From the NCBI RefSeq assembly GCF_008329565.1, contig NZ_NPKT01000008.1, positions 124,001 to 188,000 of the forward strand: DNA of 64,000 bases. The letters are read 5' to 3'. The position numbers were made by a program, and so were the translations under genes. This document shows positions 9,694-18,824 of this stretch, piece after piece (position 1 is the first letter of the stretch; the number at the start of each line of letters is the position of its first letter). Source of the DNA: Mycolicibacterium sp. P1-5. Its GTDB lineage: Bacteria; Actinomycetota; Actinomycetes; Mycobacteriales; Mycobacteriaceae. The notes beneath the pieces were generated by a model. The model had not been told where the DNA came from, did not search any database, and saw only the letters and a program-made list of their open reading frames with translations.

Positions 9694-10806
9694 ATGCTCG
9701 GACCGCTCGACGAATACCCCGTCCACCAGGCGCCGTTGCCGATAGCCTGGCCGAACTCCTCGGACCGAAACTTCTACGACCGCAGCTATTTCAACGCCCA
9801 TGACCGTACCGGCGACATCTTCCTGATCACTGGCATCGGCTACTACCCCAACCTCGGGGTCAAAGACGCTTACGTGTTGGTGCGCCGAGGCGATACACAG
9901 ACCGCGGTCCACGTTTCCGACGCGATCGATCAGGACCGGCTCAACCAGCGTGTGAACAGCTACCGCCTCGAGGTCGTCGAGCCGCTGCAGAAGATCCGGA
10001 TCGTGATGGACGAGACCGAAGGCATGGCCCTCGATCTCACCTGGGAAGGCCTGTTCCCGGTCGTCCAGGAGCAGCCGCACATCATGCGCCAGGGCAACCG
10101 GGTGACACTCGATGCGCAGCGGTTCGCCCAATTGGGTTCGTGGGCAGGGCATATCGTGATCGATGGCGAGGAGATCAACGTCGACCCTTCGGTGTGGATC
10201 GGTAGCCGCGACCGGTCATGGGGCATCCGTCCGATCGGTGAGGCCGAGCCCGCAGGCCGCCCGGCCGACCCGCCGTTCGAGGGCATGTGGTGGCTGTACG
10301 TCCCGATGGCCTTCGATGACTACGCGATCGTGGTGATCATCCAGGAGGCGCCCGACGGTTTCCGCTCGCTCAACGACTGCACGCGAATCTGGCGTGACGG
10401 ACGGGTCGAGCAGCTGGGCTGGCCGCGAGTCAAGATCCACTACCGCTCCGGTACCCGCATCCCCACCGGGGCGACCATCGAGGCGACCGATTCCAAGGGT
10501 GCGACGCTCCGGTTCGACGTGGAGTCCAAATTGCCGGTTCCGATTCACGTCGGCGGCGGCTACGGCGGCGATTCGGACTGGATCCACGGTGTATGGAAAG
10601 GTGAGAAATTCGCCGAGCGGCTCACCTACGACATGAACGATCCCGCGATCATCGGGCGCTCCGCGTTCGGTGTGATCGACCACGTCGGGCGGGCGGTCTG
10701 CCACGACGGTGACTCCACCGCCGAAGGCTGGGGCCTGTTCGAGCATGGCGCGCTGGGTCGCCACGACCCGTCGGGCTTCGCCGACTGGCTGACGGTCGCG
10801 CCCTAG
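9694..10806 (+). CDS. Conserved hypothetical protein, Rv3169-like
   Basis: 370 aa, soluble, without a signal peptide or membrane segment. It is rich in beta-strand-like stretches and Trp/Tyr/Gly, for example SDRNFYDRSYFNAHDRTGDIFL, GSRDRSWGIRP and GMWWLYVPMAFDDYA. The pattern resembles actinobacterial proteins paired with APH-like kinases, and possibly the two-domain lipocalin-like AttH/CrtC fold; that fold is a guess. It starts 5 bases after the phosphotransferase stop and is certainly in the same operon. The synteny points to Rv3169. No catalytic motif could be named. Confidence 0.8.
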   Translation: MLGPLDEYPVHQAPLPIAWPNSSDRNFYDRSYFNAHDRTGDIFLITGIGYYPNLGVKDAYVLVRRGDTQTAVHVSDAIDQDRLNQRVNSYRLEVVEPLQKIRIVMDETEGMALDLTWEGLFPVVQEQPHIMRQGNRVTLDAQRFAQLGSWAGHIVIDGEEINVDPSVWIGSRDRSWGIRPIGEAEPAGRPADPPFEGMWWLYVPMAFDDYAIVVIIQEAPDGFRSLNDCTRIWRDGRVEQLGWPRVKIHYRSGTRIPTGATIEATDSKGATLRFDVESKLPVPIHVGGGYGGDSDWIHGVWKGEKFAERLTYDMNDPAIIGRSAFGVIDHVGRAVCHDGDSTAEGWGLFEHGALGRHDPSGFADWLTVAP

Positions 10807-10819
10807 CACTTCCACCTTC

Positions 10820-10882
10820 CGCCCAAACCAACATTTGGCCGGGAAAGCCCGAGTAAAGCCCTGAAAAACGTCGATCTCGAAC
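10820..10882 (+). repeat. 63-bp intergenic palindromic repeat, copy 2
   Basis: Aligned without gaps to the copies at 5941-6003 and 11883-11945. It keeps CGCCCAAACC, the central GAAAG..CGAGT and ACGTCGATCTCG, and has lost part of the right end. It sits between the conserved Rv3169-like gene and the oxidoreductase gene, ending 16 bases before the latter's GTG. Confidence 0.85.
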
Positions 10883-10898
10883 GCTAGGTGAGTACGCC

Positions 10899-11879
10899 GT
10901 GAAAGTCATGACGGCCCTGTTCGGGCCCACCGATGCGGTCGAGCGCGCGCGAGAATTGCGTGAGGCCGGCGCCAGTGGCGTCTTCACGTTCGAAGGCCCG
11001 CACGACGTATTCGCGCCGCTGACGCTGGCCGCCGGTGTCGGCGGGCTGGACCTGCTGACCAACGTGGCAATCGCGTTCCCGCGCAATGCGATTCAGCTGG
11101 CCCACCAAGCCTACGATCATCAACTGCTCGCGCATGGCCGATTCACCCTCGGGCTGGGCACCCAGGTGCGCGCTCAGGTCGAGAAGCGTTACGGTGCCGC
11201 ATTCGACAAGCCCGTCGCCCGGATGAGCGAGTTGGTCCGGGCGCTGCGAGCGATCTTCAACACCTGGGAGACCGGCGAGCGACTCGACTTTCGCGGCGAG
11301 TACTACCGACACACCCTGATGACGCCGACGTTCAATCCTGGCCCGAATCCCTTTGGCCCACCGCCGATTTACGTCGGCGCCCTGGGGCCTCGGCTGACCA
11401 GGGCCACCGCCGAGGTGGCCGACGGGTTACTGGTGATGCCGTTCGGCTCGACGAAGTTCTTGCGCGAGTCGACAATGCCCGCGGTGCGCGACGGGCTCGC
11501 CGCCGCGGGGCGAACAGACGAATCGTTCGCGGTGGTTCCCGAGATCATCCTCTCGGCGGGCGAGGATCACGACGCGACCCGACGGCTGCTCGCGTTCTAC
11601 GGGTCCACTCCGGCATATCGTCCGGTGCTCGACATTCACGGGTGGGGCGATCTGCAGCCGGAGCTGAATTCCATGTCCAAACAAGGCAAGTGGCAAGAAA
11701 TGGCCGGTCTCATCAGCGATGAGGTGCTGCATACCATCGCGGCGTGCGGCACGACCAAGCAAATCGCCGCGCACATTCGTGAGCGTGTCGATGGCGTCGG
11801 CGATACCGTCTGCCTCTACCAGCCCGGACCGATCGCCACCGGCACCCTGGCCGAGATCGTCGACGAGCTGGCCCACTAG
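10899..11879 (+). CDS. LLM-class (luciferase-like) F420-dependent oxidoreductase
   Basis: 326 aa from a GTG. The sequence follows the bacterial luciferase-like TIM barrel: an N-terminal strand MKVMTALFGP, then GVFTFEGPHDVFAPLTLAA, GLGTQVRAQVEKRYG, and PPPIYVGALGPRLTRATAEVADGLLVMPF. It matches the mycobacterial subfamily usually annotated as F420-dependent (TIGR03617-like from memory). It probably performs a hydride transfer with F420H2 on an unknown substrate. It is flanked on both sides by copies of the 63-bp intergenic repeat, so it may be transcribed on its own rather than with the preceding pair. Confidence 0.88.
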   Translation: MKVMTALFGPTDAVERARELREAGASGVFTFEGPHDVFAPLTLAAGVGGLDLLTNVAIAFPRNAIQLAHQAYDHQLLAHGRFTLGLGTQVRAQVEKRYGAAFDKPVARMSELVRALRAIFNTWETGERLDFRGEYYRHTLMTPTFNPGPNPFGPPPIYVGALGPRLTRATAEVADGLLVMPFGSTKFLRESTMPAVRDGLAAAGRTDESFAVVPEIILSAGEDHDATRRLLAFYGSTPAYRPVLDIHGWGDLQPELNSMSKQGKWQEMAGLISDEVLHTIAACGTTKQIAAHIRERVDGVGDTVCLYQPGPIATGTLAEIVDELAH

Positions 11880-11882
11880 CCG

Positions 11883-11945
11883 CGCCGAGATCGACGTTTT
11901 GCAGGTCCGCACTCGGACTTTCGCGGCCAAACGTCGGTTTCGGCG
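11883..11945 (-). repeat. 63-bp intergenic palindromic repeat, copy 3 (inverted)
   Basis: The reverse complement aligns without gaps to copies 1 and 2 and is the most symmetric copy. It starts CGCCGAAACCGACGTTT and ends AAAACGTCGATCTCGGCG, with a central TCCGAGTGCGGA palindrome. It starts 3 bases after the stop of the luciferase-like oxidoreductase gene and ends 24 bases before the start of the amine oxidase gene. Confidence 0.88.
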
Positions 11946-11969
11946 AGAGGGAGCGGCAACACTGGTGGG

Positions 11970-13304
11970 GTGGTGGGTTACGACGTAGTGGTCATCGGCG
12001 CCGGCTTCGCAGGCCTGGCAGCTGCTCGTGAACTGGTTAAACACGGGCACAAGGTGGTGGTGTTGGAGGGTCGCGATCGCGTCGGCGGGCGGTCGAGCAC
12101 CGCAATGCTGGCCGGTGTGCCGGTTGACCTCGGCGGCACCTTCGTCGGGCCCACTCAGGACGCGGTGATCGCGCTGGCCGAGGAGCTCGGCTGCCCCACC
12201 TCCCCGACCTACCACCAAGGTGCCAACCTCATCAGGTGGCGTGGCAAGGTGCGGTCCTACCGCGGCACGATTCCGAAGTTGTCGCTTCTCGGACTTCTCG
12301 ACATCGGCCGAATCCGATGGCAGGTCGAGCGGTTGACGAAAAGTGTCGACGTCGCGCAGCCCTGGACGTCACCCAAGGCCAAGCAGCTCGACGGGACATC
12401 GCTCGGCGGTTGGTTGCGCTCGGTGGGCGCGAGTTCGTCGTCGCGGGATCTGATGGCCATCGTGTCTCGGGTGACCTGGGGCGCCGAGCCCGACGAGGTG
12501 TCGATGCTGCACGCGGTGCGCTACGTCAAAGCGGCCGGCGGCCTGGATCGCATGCTCGACGTGGTCGGCGGCGCCCAGCAGGACCATTTCCCCGGTGGCA
12601 CCCAGCAGATCGCCCGCACGATGGCCGCCGAGTTGGGTGATCTGGTCCAGCTCAATTGCGTCGTCACCCGGATCGAGTGGTCCGATGACGCGGTGGCGGT
12701 GGCGTCCTCGGGCGGCGTTGTCGAGGCCCGACGGGCGATTCTGGCGATCCCGCCGGCGCACCGGCTGAACATCGATATCGCACCGCCGCCGCCGATCGGG
12801 TACCAGCAGCTCGCCCAACGCTGGCCGCAGGGCGCCTTGAGCAAGGCCTATGCCGCTTATTCACGGCCGTTCTGGCGCGAGAAGGGCTTGTCCGGGCAGG
12901 CACTGTCGGATCAGGGACCGGTGTTCATCACCTTCGACGTCAGCCCCAGCGACGACGGTCCGGGGGTCCTGCTCGGGTTCGTCGACTCCCGCGCCTTCGA
13001 TGCACTCGGCGCCGACGAGCGCCGACGGCAGGCAACCGCAGGTTTCGCGGCGTTGTTCGGCCCCGATGCCGAGAATCCCATCGAATATCTCGACCATTGC
13101 TGGGGCGCAGAGACTTTCGCGCCCGGTGGCCCGACCGCTGCGGTCCCGCCCGGGGTGTGGACGGAGTTCGGCCACCTGCTGCACGAACCAGTCGGGCCGT
13201 TGCATTGGGCCGGCACCGAAACCGCCGACGAATGGACCGGCTTCCTGGACGGCGCGGTGCGCTCCGGATGCCGCGCGGCCGCCGAAGTCGCCGCGACGCT
13301 TTAG
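11970..13304 (+). CDS. aofH: Flavin-containing amine oxidase (AofH-like)
   Basis: 444 aa FAD enzyme. The N-terminal dinucleotide-binding motif is [41 protein letters not shown]. The FAD-contacting C-terminal segment is [30 protein letters not shown]. Length and both ends fit monoamine-oxidase-type flavoproteins. The covalent-flavin Cys of human MAO (SGGC) corresponds here to [11 protein letters not shown] without that Cys, so the flavin is probably non-covalent. GTG codons at 11970 and 11973 could both serve as start. Position between the Rv3168/Rv3169-like genes and a convergent hydrolase gene supports orthology to M. tuberculosis aofH (Rv3170). It converges with, and overlaps by 4 bases, the hydrolase gene. 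Confidence 0.9.
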   Translation: MVGYDVVVIGAGFAGLAAARELVKHGHKVVVLEGRDRVGGRSSTAMLAGVPVDLGGTFVGPTQDAVIALAEELGCPTSPTYHQGANLIRWRGKVRSYRGTIPKLSLLGLLDIGRIRWQVERLTKSVDVAQPWTSPKAKQLDGTSLGGWLRSVGASSSSRDLMAIVSRVTWGAEPDEVSMLHAVRYVKAAGGLDRMLDVVGGAQQDHFPGGTQQIARTMAAELGDLVQLNCVVTRIEWSDDAVAVASSGGVVEARRAILAIPPAHRLNIDIAPPPPIGYQQLAQRWPQGALSKAYAAYSRPFWREKGLSGQALSDQGPVFITFDVSPSDDGPGVLLGFVDSRAFDALGADERRRQATAGFAALFGPDAENPIEYLDHCWGAETFAPGGPTAAVPPGVWTEFGHLLHEPVGPLHWAGTETADEWTGFLDGAVRSGCRAAAEVAATL

Positions 13305-14245
13305 GAGCTGATGCGCTGCTCGGTCACCGATGAGACCAGCGCCCGTAGATGCTCGTTGACGACGTCGGGGTGTTCCACAATCGCGCAGTGGCCGCCCGGT
13401 ATCTCCACCAGGTCGACCAGGTTGGGAACGGCCTCGGCGATCTTGCGCGATTGACACATGGGGAGCAGCCGGTCCTGGGTACTGCCGATCACCAACGCGG
13501 GCACCGTCAGACCGGTGAGGTCGATGTGGCGCGGCCCCAACTCGTCGACGAGAACGCGCGCCCACGCACCTCGCCCGCCGGCCGGGGTCGCGGCGAACAG
13601 GTCGTGGATCAGCTTGCTGACCGCCGGATCCGCCCCGGCGCCGACGGCCATCAACGAGACGAACCAGCGGCTGCCTGGCTGGGCGCCCCAGATCAGCGGC
13701 GCGCCGCCGAATGTCCTGATCAGATGGCGTGCTGCGAGCGACCTACCAACCGCAAGCAGCGCGGGCACACGCAGCAGATTGATCTCTTTCAGGAGGTCGC
13801 CGGTGGTGGTGTTGATCAGCGCGACGGCGTCGGCGCGCTGGGCCACCCGATGCCGGTAGCGGTCCGCCCAGGCGCTGATCGCGATGCCGCCCATCGAGTG
13901 TCCGGCGATCACCGCGCGCTCGCCCGGCCGCAGGGTCGCGGTCAGTACCGCGTCGAGGTCGCCGGCCAGGTGGCCGAGGCTGTATCCGGACCGCCGCGGG
14001 ACACCGCTTCGGCCGTGTCCGCGGTGGTCGTAGGCGATCACCCGGAAGTCGCGGGACAAGTCCTTGATCTGTTCGTGCCAGACCCGGAGGGCGCAGGTGA
14101 TGCCGTGTGCCAGCACGATCGGATAGCCACCTTCAGGTCCGAAGACCTCGGTGTGCAGGCGGGTGCCGTCGGCGGCCTTCACCTCAACGGTTCGGCTGGG
14201 CGGCAGTTCGAGGCTGTTTCTCACGGCCGCACGGGACGCGGACAT
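13301..14245 (-). CDS. Alpha/beta hydrolase (Hpx-like)
   Basis: 314 aa from the ATG at 14245, chosen because GAGGAGGGG precedes it at 6-14 bases; the in-frame extension upstream has no such site. Alpha/beta-hydrolase motifs are the oxyanion segment [11 protein letters not shown], the YDHRGHGRS strand-loop and the nucleophile elbow GHSMGG. There is also a late Asp ([10 protein letters not shown]) and a His near the C terminus ([11 protein letters not shown]), which completes a Ser-Asp-His triad. In M. tuberculosis the gene next to aofH is annotated hpx, a non-haem haloperoxidase name given to this fold. The true substrate is more likely an ester or similar. It is convergent with the amine oxidase gene. 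Confidence 0.88.
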   Translation of the reverse strand: MSASRAAVRNSLELPPSRTVEVKAADGTRLHTEVFGPEGGYPIVLAHGITCALRVWHEQIKDLSRDFRVIAYDHRGHGRSGVPRRSGYSLGHLAGDLDAVLTATLRPGERAVIAGHSMGGIAISAWADRYRHRVAQRADAVALINTTTGDLLKEINLLRVPALLAVGRSLAARHLIRTFGGAPLIWGAQPGSRWFVSLMAVGAGADPAVSKLIHDLFAATPAGGRGAWARVLVDELGPRHIDLTGLTVPALVIGSTQDRLLPMCQSRKIAEAVPNLVDLVEIPGGHCAIVEHPDVVNEHLRALVSSVTEQRISS

Positions 14246-14373
14246 TGTGCCCCTCCTCGCTCGGTGCGGCGCCAATGCCGCTCCGGGATCCCTAGAGTAA
14301 CCACAGCGAGCCCGGCTGAACCGTCACACCGCGCCGGTCGTTACCGCACTGTGGCGCTCTTTAGGATGAGCCG

Positions 14374-15018
14374 GTGACCGAGCACGCGTTTTCAGCCGAG
14401 GAGCGCCGCGCCGTCTACCGGGTCATCCATGAGCGCCGGGACATGCGCAGGTTCAGCCCGGGCGCCACGGTGCCCGACAAGGTGCTGGCCCGACTGCTGG
14501 CGGCCGCGCACGCCGCGCCCAGTGTGGGACTGATGCAGCCCTGGCGATTCCTCCGCATCACCGACACGGGGTTACGGCACAAGATTCACGCACTCGTCGA
14601 CGAGGAACGGCAGCACACTGCCGCCGCGTTGGGCGTCCGGGCCCAGGAATTTCTGGCGCTGAAGGTCGAGGGCATCCTCGATTGCGCCGAACTGCTCGTG
14701 GTCGCGCTCGGCGACGGCCGCGACAGTCACGTCTTCGGCCGGCGGACGATGCCGCAGATGGATCTGGCTTCGGTGTCGTGCGCGATCCAAAACCTCTGGC
14801 TGGCAGCGCGCGCCGAGGGCCTGGGTATGGGTTGGGTGTCGATTTTCGACCCGCAGCGTCTCGCCGAACTATTGGGGATGCCGGATGGCGCCGAGCCGGT
14901 GGCGGTCCTCTGCCTCGGCCCGGTGCCCGCGTTCCCCGACCGTCCTGCGCTGGAAATCGACGAGTGGACGTACGGCCGCCCCCTCGCCGAGTTCGTCAGC
15001 GAGAATGGTTGGAATTAG
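14374..15018 (+). CDS. bluB: 5,6-dimethylbenzimidazole synthase
   Basis: 214 aa nitroreductase-fold protein with the BluB-specific signatures RRDMRRFSPG, AAHAAPSVGLMQPWRFL, GRRTMPQMDLASVSCAIQNLWLAARAEGLGMGWVSIF and the C-terminal EWTYGRPLAEFV. BluB cleaves FMNH2 with O2 to make the lower-ligand base of vitamin B12. The GTG start at 14374 follows an A+T-richer stretch, and the gene stands alone, divergent from the hydrolase gene. Orthology to M. tuberculosis Rv0306 is likely. No cobalamin riboswitch was recognised in the 130 bases upstream. Confidence 0.93.
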   Translation: MTEHAFSAEERRAVYRVIHERRDMRRFSPGATVPDKVLARLLAAAHAAPSVGLMQPWRFLRITDTGLRHKIHALVDEERQHTAAALGVRAQEFLALKVEGILDCAELLVVALGDGRDSHVFGRRTMPQMDLASVSCAIQNLWLAARAEGLGMGWVSIFDPQRLAELLGMPDGAEPVAVLCLGPVPAFPDRPALEIDEWTYGRPLAEFVSENGWN

Positions 15019-15029
15019 CCAATTTTCAA

Positions 15030-15434
15030 TTATCCGACGGAGGCGCAGCCCACATAGGGGATGCATCCGGTGGCCCCGCCCGGGCCCGCCGAACCGCTGG
15101 GCCCGTTAGGGATGCCACCACTGGCGCCATTGCGGTCAGCCGTACCGCCGGGGCCGTACGGAATCGAGCCGCTCGCGCCGTTGCCATCCGCCGCCCCACT
15201 CGGGCCATCCGGAATCGAGCCCGCGGCCCCGTTGCGGTCCGCCGTACCGCCCGGACCACCGGGAATGACGCCCGAAGCGCCGTCCGGGCCGGCCGTGGCC
15301 ACCGGACACGGGCTGCCGTCCGGATTGACGCAACCCGGCGCGGGATCGGCGAGAGCCAGCGGCGCGGCCGCGATCGCGACGGCTGCAGCACCCGAGAGGA
15401 AAACTGATGTCAGGGAAATCGTTTTCAGTGCCAT
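15030..15434 (-). CDS. Small secreted protein with 17-residue Gly/Pro repeats
   Basis: 134 aa. An N-terminal signal peptide (MALKTISLTSVFLSGAAAVA, cleaved near ALA-DPAPG) is followed by a short CVNPDGSPC region. Then come about four tandem 17-residue units of the form NGASGSIPYGPGGTADR, and a C-terminal Cys pair (GCIPYVGCASVG). The units are near-perfect at the nucleotide level (51-bp period between about 15085 and 15290), so copy number may vary between strains. I do not recognise a family; the four Cys suggest extracytoplasmic disulphides. It converges with bluB, the two stops lying 11 bases apart. Confidence 0.75.
   Translation of the reverse strand: MALKTISLTSVFLSGAAAVAIAAAPLALADPAPGCVNPDGSPCPVATAGPDGASGVIPGGPGGTADRNGAAGSIPDGPSGAADGNGASGSIPYGPGGTADRNGASGGIPNGPSGSAGPGGATGCIPYVGCASVG
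15085..15290. repeat. 51-bp tandem repeats inside the secreted-protein gene
   Basis: Repeated units contain GCGCCGTTGCGGTC followed by GCCGTACCGCC.GG.CC, encoding the 17-residue Gly/Pro unit on the minus strand. About four copies with point differences are visible. Boundaries are approximate. Confidence 0.7.
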
Positions 15435-15765
15435 AGGTTCGGCTTACCCACATCGCCGCGACGGAAATCTTCGATTTGTTGACATTTCATCGATCAGTTC
15501 GCCGAAGATTCCAACGGCGGTTGCCGGTTCCGAGCTCCTTCCTGCGCAGACTGGCGCAGGAATCCAGAACCAGGCCGGCCCGGCAGTGGTTGTTCACCGA
15601 AGTAGGCGCACGGCACAAGTGCGTGTAGGGTCAGGGAAGGTTGAATTACCAGCCTCGGTATTCGTCGCAGGCGTGCGGTGCACCTCGCACCCGCAATGCG
15701 AGCCTCTAGGGCGCGTCCCACACAAACTTTTTTCTTTCCTTCTAATGCTCATTGGAGCCAATCAA
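15435..15765. other. Intergenic region without a recognised gene
   Basis: 331 bases between the divergent starts of the secreted-repeat gene and the STAS gene, locally richer in A+T than its surroundings. It must hold both promoters, but no confident -10/-35 pair or operator was seen. A pyrimidine-rich run (CTTTTTTCTTTCCTTCT) lies just before the STAS gene. Frames reading through it in both directions are not supported as coding. Confidence 0.6.
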
Positions 15766-16101
15766 ATGCTTCGGTCTATTTCCGGCTCGATTGCTGACCC
15801 ACTTACAAAACGACTGCGCCTGCTCACCGAGTGGTCCAATTCCACCGACGTTCGGATCACTGCGGTCGGTGATATCGACATGTCCACCGCGCAGGAGTTC
15901 ACCGACTACGTGCTTCGCGGAGCAGCCAACTGCCGTCTGTTGCTCCTCGACATGACGCAGGTGAAATTCTTTGACTGCGCTGGACTTTCGGCGCTTCACT
16001 ACATCGAAGAGCGCTGCCACATGGCGGACGTGATGCTCGATATCGAGCCAGCACACTGTGTTTCGCGCGTCATGACGCTCTGTGAGTCGTTGTGCGCGTG
16101 A
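15766..16101 (+). CDS. STAS-domain protein, anti-sigma factor antagonist-like, with Cys at the phosphosite
   Basis: 111 aa from the ATG at 15766, which has TTGGAG seven bases upstream; an ATG at 15745 is an alternative. The STAS fold is readable: VRITAVGDIDMSTAQEFTDYVL as the beta1-beta2-alpha1 part, then LLLLDMTQVKFFDCAGLSALHYIEER. In SpoIIAA/RsbV-type antagonists the segment is F.DSSG with a phosphorylated Ser; here it is F-D70-C71-A-G, so the usual phospho-switch residue is Cys. The protein could be a constitutive antagonist or use another signal. It is convergent with the large LuxR gene, with ten bases between stops. Confidence 0.85.
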   Translation: MLRSISGSIADPLTKRLRLLTEWSNSTDVRITAVGDIDMSTAQEFTDYVLRGAANCRLLLLDMTQVKFFDCAGLSALHYIEERCHMADVMLDIEPAHCVSRVMTLCESLCA

Positions 16102-16111
16102 TGGCTCGCAG

Positions 16112-18766
16112 CTAGCCGTTTGCAGGGGTGTTCGGATCGGCGTTGCGCATGAGGCGAATGAGCTGCTCGCGATCGTTGATGCCCAATTTGTTGTACACCC
16201 GGTAAAGGTGGCCCTCAACGGTCCGAACCGACACCACCAGACGGTCGGCGATCTGGCGGTTCGACAGCCCGTCTGCAATCAGCTCGGCGATCTCTCGCTC
16301 GCGGTCGCTCAACGGCAGCGGCATTCCGCTCGAAGCCGTCGCGGGGGTGCGCAACCCTGAACTGCTGACCAGCCAGTGCGCGCGAGTCGACGACTGCAGT
16401 GCCAGGAGTCGGGCGCCCGCTTGCCGGTGCGCGAGTGCCGCCGCGGCGAAGGTGTCCGCGGCGTGCGCCGTCATCCCGAGCGATTCCCATCCGCCCGCGA
16501 TGCTGTCCAGGGTTTCTCCATCGCCATCGGTAACCGCCTCGGCGTGCGCCGCAGCGAGCGCTGCGACCGGGCTATTCAGTTGCTCGGCAAGCGCTTTGAA
16601 CCGTGTCACGTCGGGGGCGATGCCGAACCGCAGTCCGGTGTGTAGCGCCTCAAGCTCACCGACCGGCATGCCAAAACGACCTGCAACCTCCGCCGCCCGT
16701 TCGAGGGAACTCTGCGCCATCGCCGGATCGCCGGTCGCAGCGTTGAGATAGGCTCTGGCCACCTCGAGCAGCGGCCGGAACACCTCCACCGCCGGTCCCC
16801 ACGACCCCTCCGCCGTGCTCAACGCCCGCGCGGCAGCGCCAGTGTCGCCACGCAACACCTCGGCCTGCACCGCCCAAGTCGCGACAAGCGTCACCCAACC
16901 GCCTGACAGCGTCGACACCATCGCCGAAAGCGCGCGTTGCAGCCAGTCACAGGCAGCTTGTGGGTGCCCGGCCGCAAGCTCGACGCGGCCGGCCATCGCC
17001 GCGACGATCGCTTCGGCATGCGGGGCGCCGTGGGTCTGGTCGCGTTGCCGGTCCACTATCGCTTGGGCGGCGGCGATATCGCCCTGGTTGAGCGCCGAGA
17101 GCGTCTCCGTCAGTGAGATGGCGTACAGCTGGGGTCCAGACGCGCAGTGCCGCGCCGCCTCGGCACCGCGACTGGCCGCCATCGCGACATCTGTTGTCCT
17201 GCCGCGGAAGTTGGCCACGGCCGCGGCGGGGACGGCCGCCCACAGCGCCGCCATCGGCATTGCGTCGGAATCGGCGATGACAGCAGAACTCGCGGCGTCG
17301 GCAGGGTCGAGGTCACCGGCGAAGTAGGCGATCGACGCCTCCACCGCCAACGGGTAACTGCGGAGGGCGGGAAAAGTGACGCGGGACCGGACAGTACCCA
17401 GCACCTCCTCGGCCATCGCACGCTGACCGCAGCCGAAAAACAGATTCGTGGCCCGCAGACAGCCCCACCGGACAAGCATGATTTCGTCGCGCGGATCGAA
17501 CGTCGCCAGCAGCTCTTCGGCCTCCTGGTTGCGGCCCTGCCAGCCGAGGGCATCGGCGAGCACGATGGCGGCGCTCAACCCTCCACCATTGTCATAGGCG
17601 AAGCGCGCCAGCTGTTCTGCCAGGACGAGGCTGGACATCGTCATCGCGGTCTCGGCGCCAGCGATCATCAGACTGGTGTCCGGCGTCGCATCGCTGTTCA
17701 TCAGCAGGCGCGCGTGCTCGATGATCAACCGCGGATCTCGGGTCCCAGCGTGGTCGGTACCGTCAACCAGCGCCGAAAAGTTCTGCGCCAGTGAGGTATT
17801 GATCTGTCGCAGTCGAGCCGCACCACAGCGCTTCCGCACCACCTCGGCCAACATCGGGTGCGCGACCTGGACGCGCAGGCGTAACGGCTCGTGGATCACC
17901 TGGATGACGGCGTGCCGTTCGGCGTCGCTGATCGCATCGACATCGCACATCGCGCGCAGCGCATTCCAGTCCAGAACCTCAGCCGCCGCTACGATTTCGA
18001 GGACTTCTCGCTCCCCCGGCGGAAGGCCGCGCACCCTGGCCTCGAGTAGCTGCTCGATGTCGGAACCCAGCCGTGGTAGCTGGGTGAGCCGCCACCGGCC
18101 GGTGTCGTCAGTCAGCGCTCCGTCGTCGATCGCGGTGTCCAGCAGGCCCCGCAACAGAAGCGGGCTACCCGCCGACAATTCGTGAAGCTGGTCGACGACG
18201 GTCCCTGCGACCGGACCGCCGAGCGCCTCGAAGATCAGCCGGCCCGTGTCCTCAGACGAGAAGGCACCCACTTCGATGCGGCGCAGATACTGGTCTTTCC
18301 ACAGCGCTGTGATGGCGTCGGGCACGTCCGCGTCCGAGCGCATCGTGACGATCAGCGTCGCCGACCCGCGCACGGCGAGTTGATGGACGACGATTGCCGA
18401 CAGCGGGTCGAGCAAGTGTGCGTCATCGACGACAAGTAGCAGATCCGCCACGTCGTCGAGCGCGTCATGGGCCGCAGCGAGCAGACGAATCGGTTCGACG
18501 GCGGCCGGGATATGCACAATTCCGGCGAAGGCGGCCAGTGGCACGTCTCGGGAAGTCTGGGTGCCCAGGACAAAACGGGGTCCCATGCCTCGGCCGGCAA
18601 GGCGCTCAGCTACCTGGCGTGCCAGCGCGGTCTTGCCGACACCCGCCTCACCGATGAGCACCACGCCACTGAACGAAGAGCCTTCGACGGCGTCGACAGC
18701 AAGTTCGATCTCTGCCGACCTCGCAACAAACGGCCACTCCACGAAGCACGCCGCCTTCCCCTCCAC
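16112..18766 (-). CDS. Large ATP-binding LuxR-family transcriptional regulator
   Basis: 884 aa. An N-terminal AAA/STAND-type ATPase carries Walker A GEAGVGKTALAR (about residue 39) and Walker B LLLVVDDAHLLD. A long Ala/Leu-rich TPR-like helical region follows (about 330-790). The C terminus is the LuxR/GerE helix-turn-helix (LPLSDREREIAELIADGLSNRQIADRLVVSVRTVEGHLYRVYNKLGI). Such LAL-type regulators couple nucleotide and ligand binding to activation. The GTG at 18766 is the longest start. A GTG at 18742 (MEWPFVARS) is attractive because GGAGGGGAAGG lies upstream of it. It is convergent with the STAS gene, with the kinase gene upstream on the same strand; targets are unknown. Confidence 0.92.
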   Translation of the reverse strand: MEGKAACFVEWPFVARSAEIELAVDAVEGSSFSGVVLIGEAGVGKTALARQVAERLAGRGMGPRFVLGTQTSRDVPLAAFAGIVHIPAAVEPIRLLAAAHDALDDVADLLLVVDDAHLLDPLSAIVVHQLAVRGSATLIVTMRSDADVPDAITALWKDQYLRRIEVGAFSSEDTGRLIFEALGGPVAGTVVDQLHELSAGSPLLLRGLLDTAIDDGALTDDTGRWRLTQLPRLGSDIEQLLEARVRGLPPGEREVLEIVAAAEVLDWNALRAMCDVDAISDAERHAVIQVIHEPLRLRVQVAHPMLAEVVRKRCGAARLRQINTSLAQNFSALVDGTDHAGTRDPRLIIEHARLLMNSDATPDTSLMIAGAETAMTMSSLVLAEQLARFAYDNGGGLSAAIVLADALGWQGRNQEAEELLATFDPRDEIMLVRWGCLRATNLFFGCGQRAMAEEVLGTVRSRVTFPALRSYPLAVEASIAYFAGDLDPADAASSAVIADSDAMPMAALWAAVPAAAVANFRGRTTDVAMAASRGAEAARHCASGPQLYAISLTETLSALNQGDIAAAQAIVDRQRDQTHGAPHAEAIVAAMAGRVELAAGHPQAACDWLQRALSAMVSTLSGGWVTLVATWAVQAEVLRGDTGAAARALSTAEGSWGPAVEVFRPLLEVARAYLNAATGDPAMAQSSLERAAEVAGRFGMPVGELEALHTGLRFGIAPDVTRFKALAEQLNSPVAALAAAHAEAVTDGDGETLDSIAGGWESLGMTAHAADTFAAAALAHRQAGARLLALQSSTRAHWLVSSSGLRTPATASSGMPLPLSDREREIAELIADGLSNRQIADRLVVSVRTVEGHLYRVYNKLGINDREQLIRLMRNADPNTPANG

Positions 18767-18824
18767 GGCTACCCCGTACGGCGCACGGTCCCCCGTAGGG
18801 GGTAGATACTAGCGCCGAGCGGGC

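Noticed and set aside
13349..14377. 342-residue plus-strand open frame antisense to the alpha/beta hydrolase gene
   Set aside because: No recognisable domain, and the minus-strand frame has a full hydrolase triad and ribosome-binding site.
15061..15765. Long N-terminal extension of the STAS gene
   Set aside because: It is antisense to the secreted repeat gene and gives Pro-rich non-homologous sequence; the STAS domain starts near 15766.
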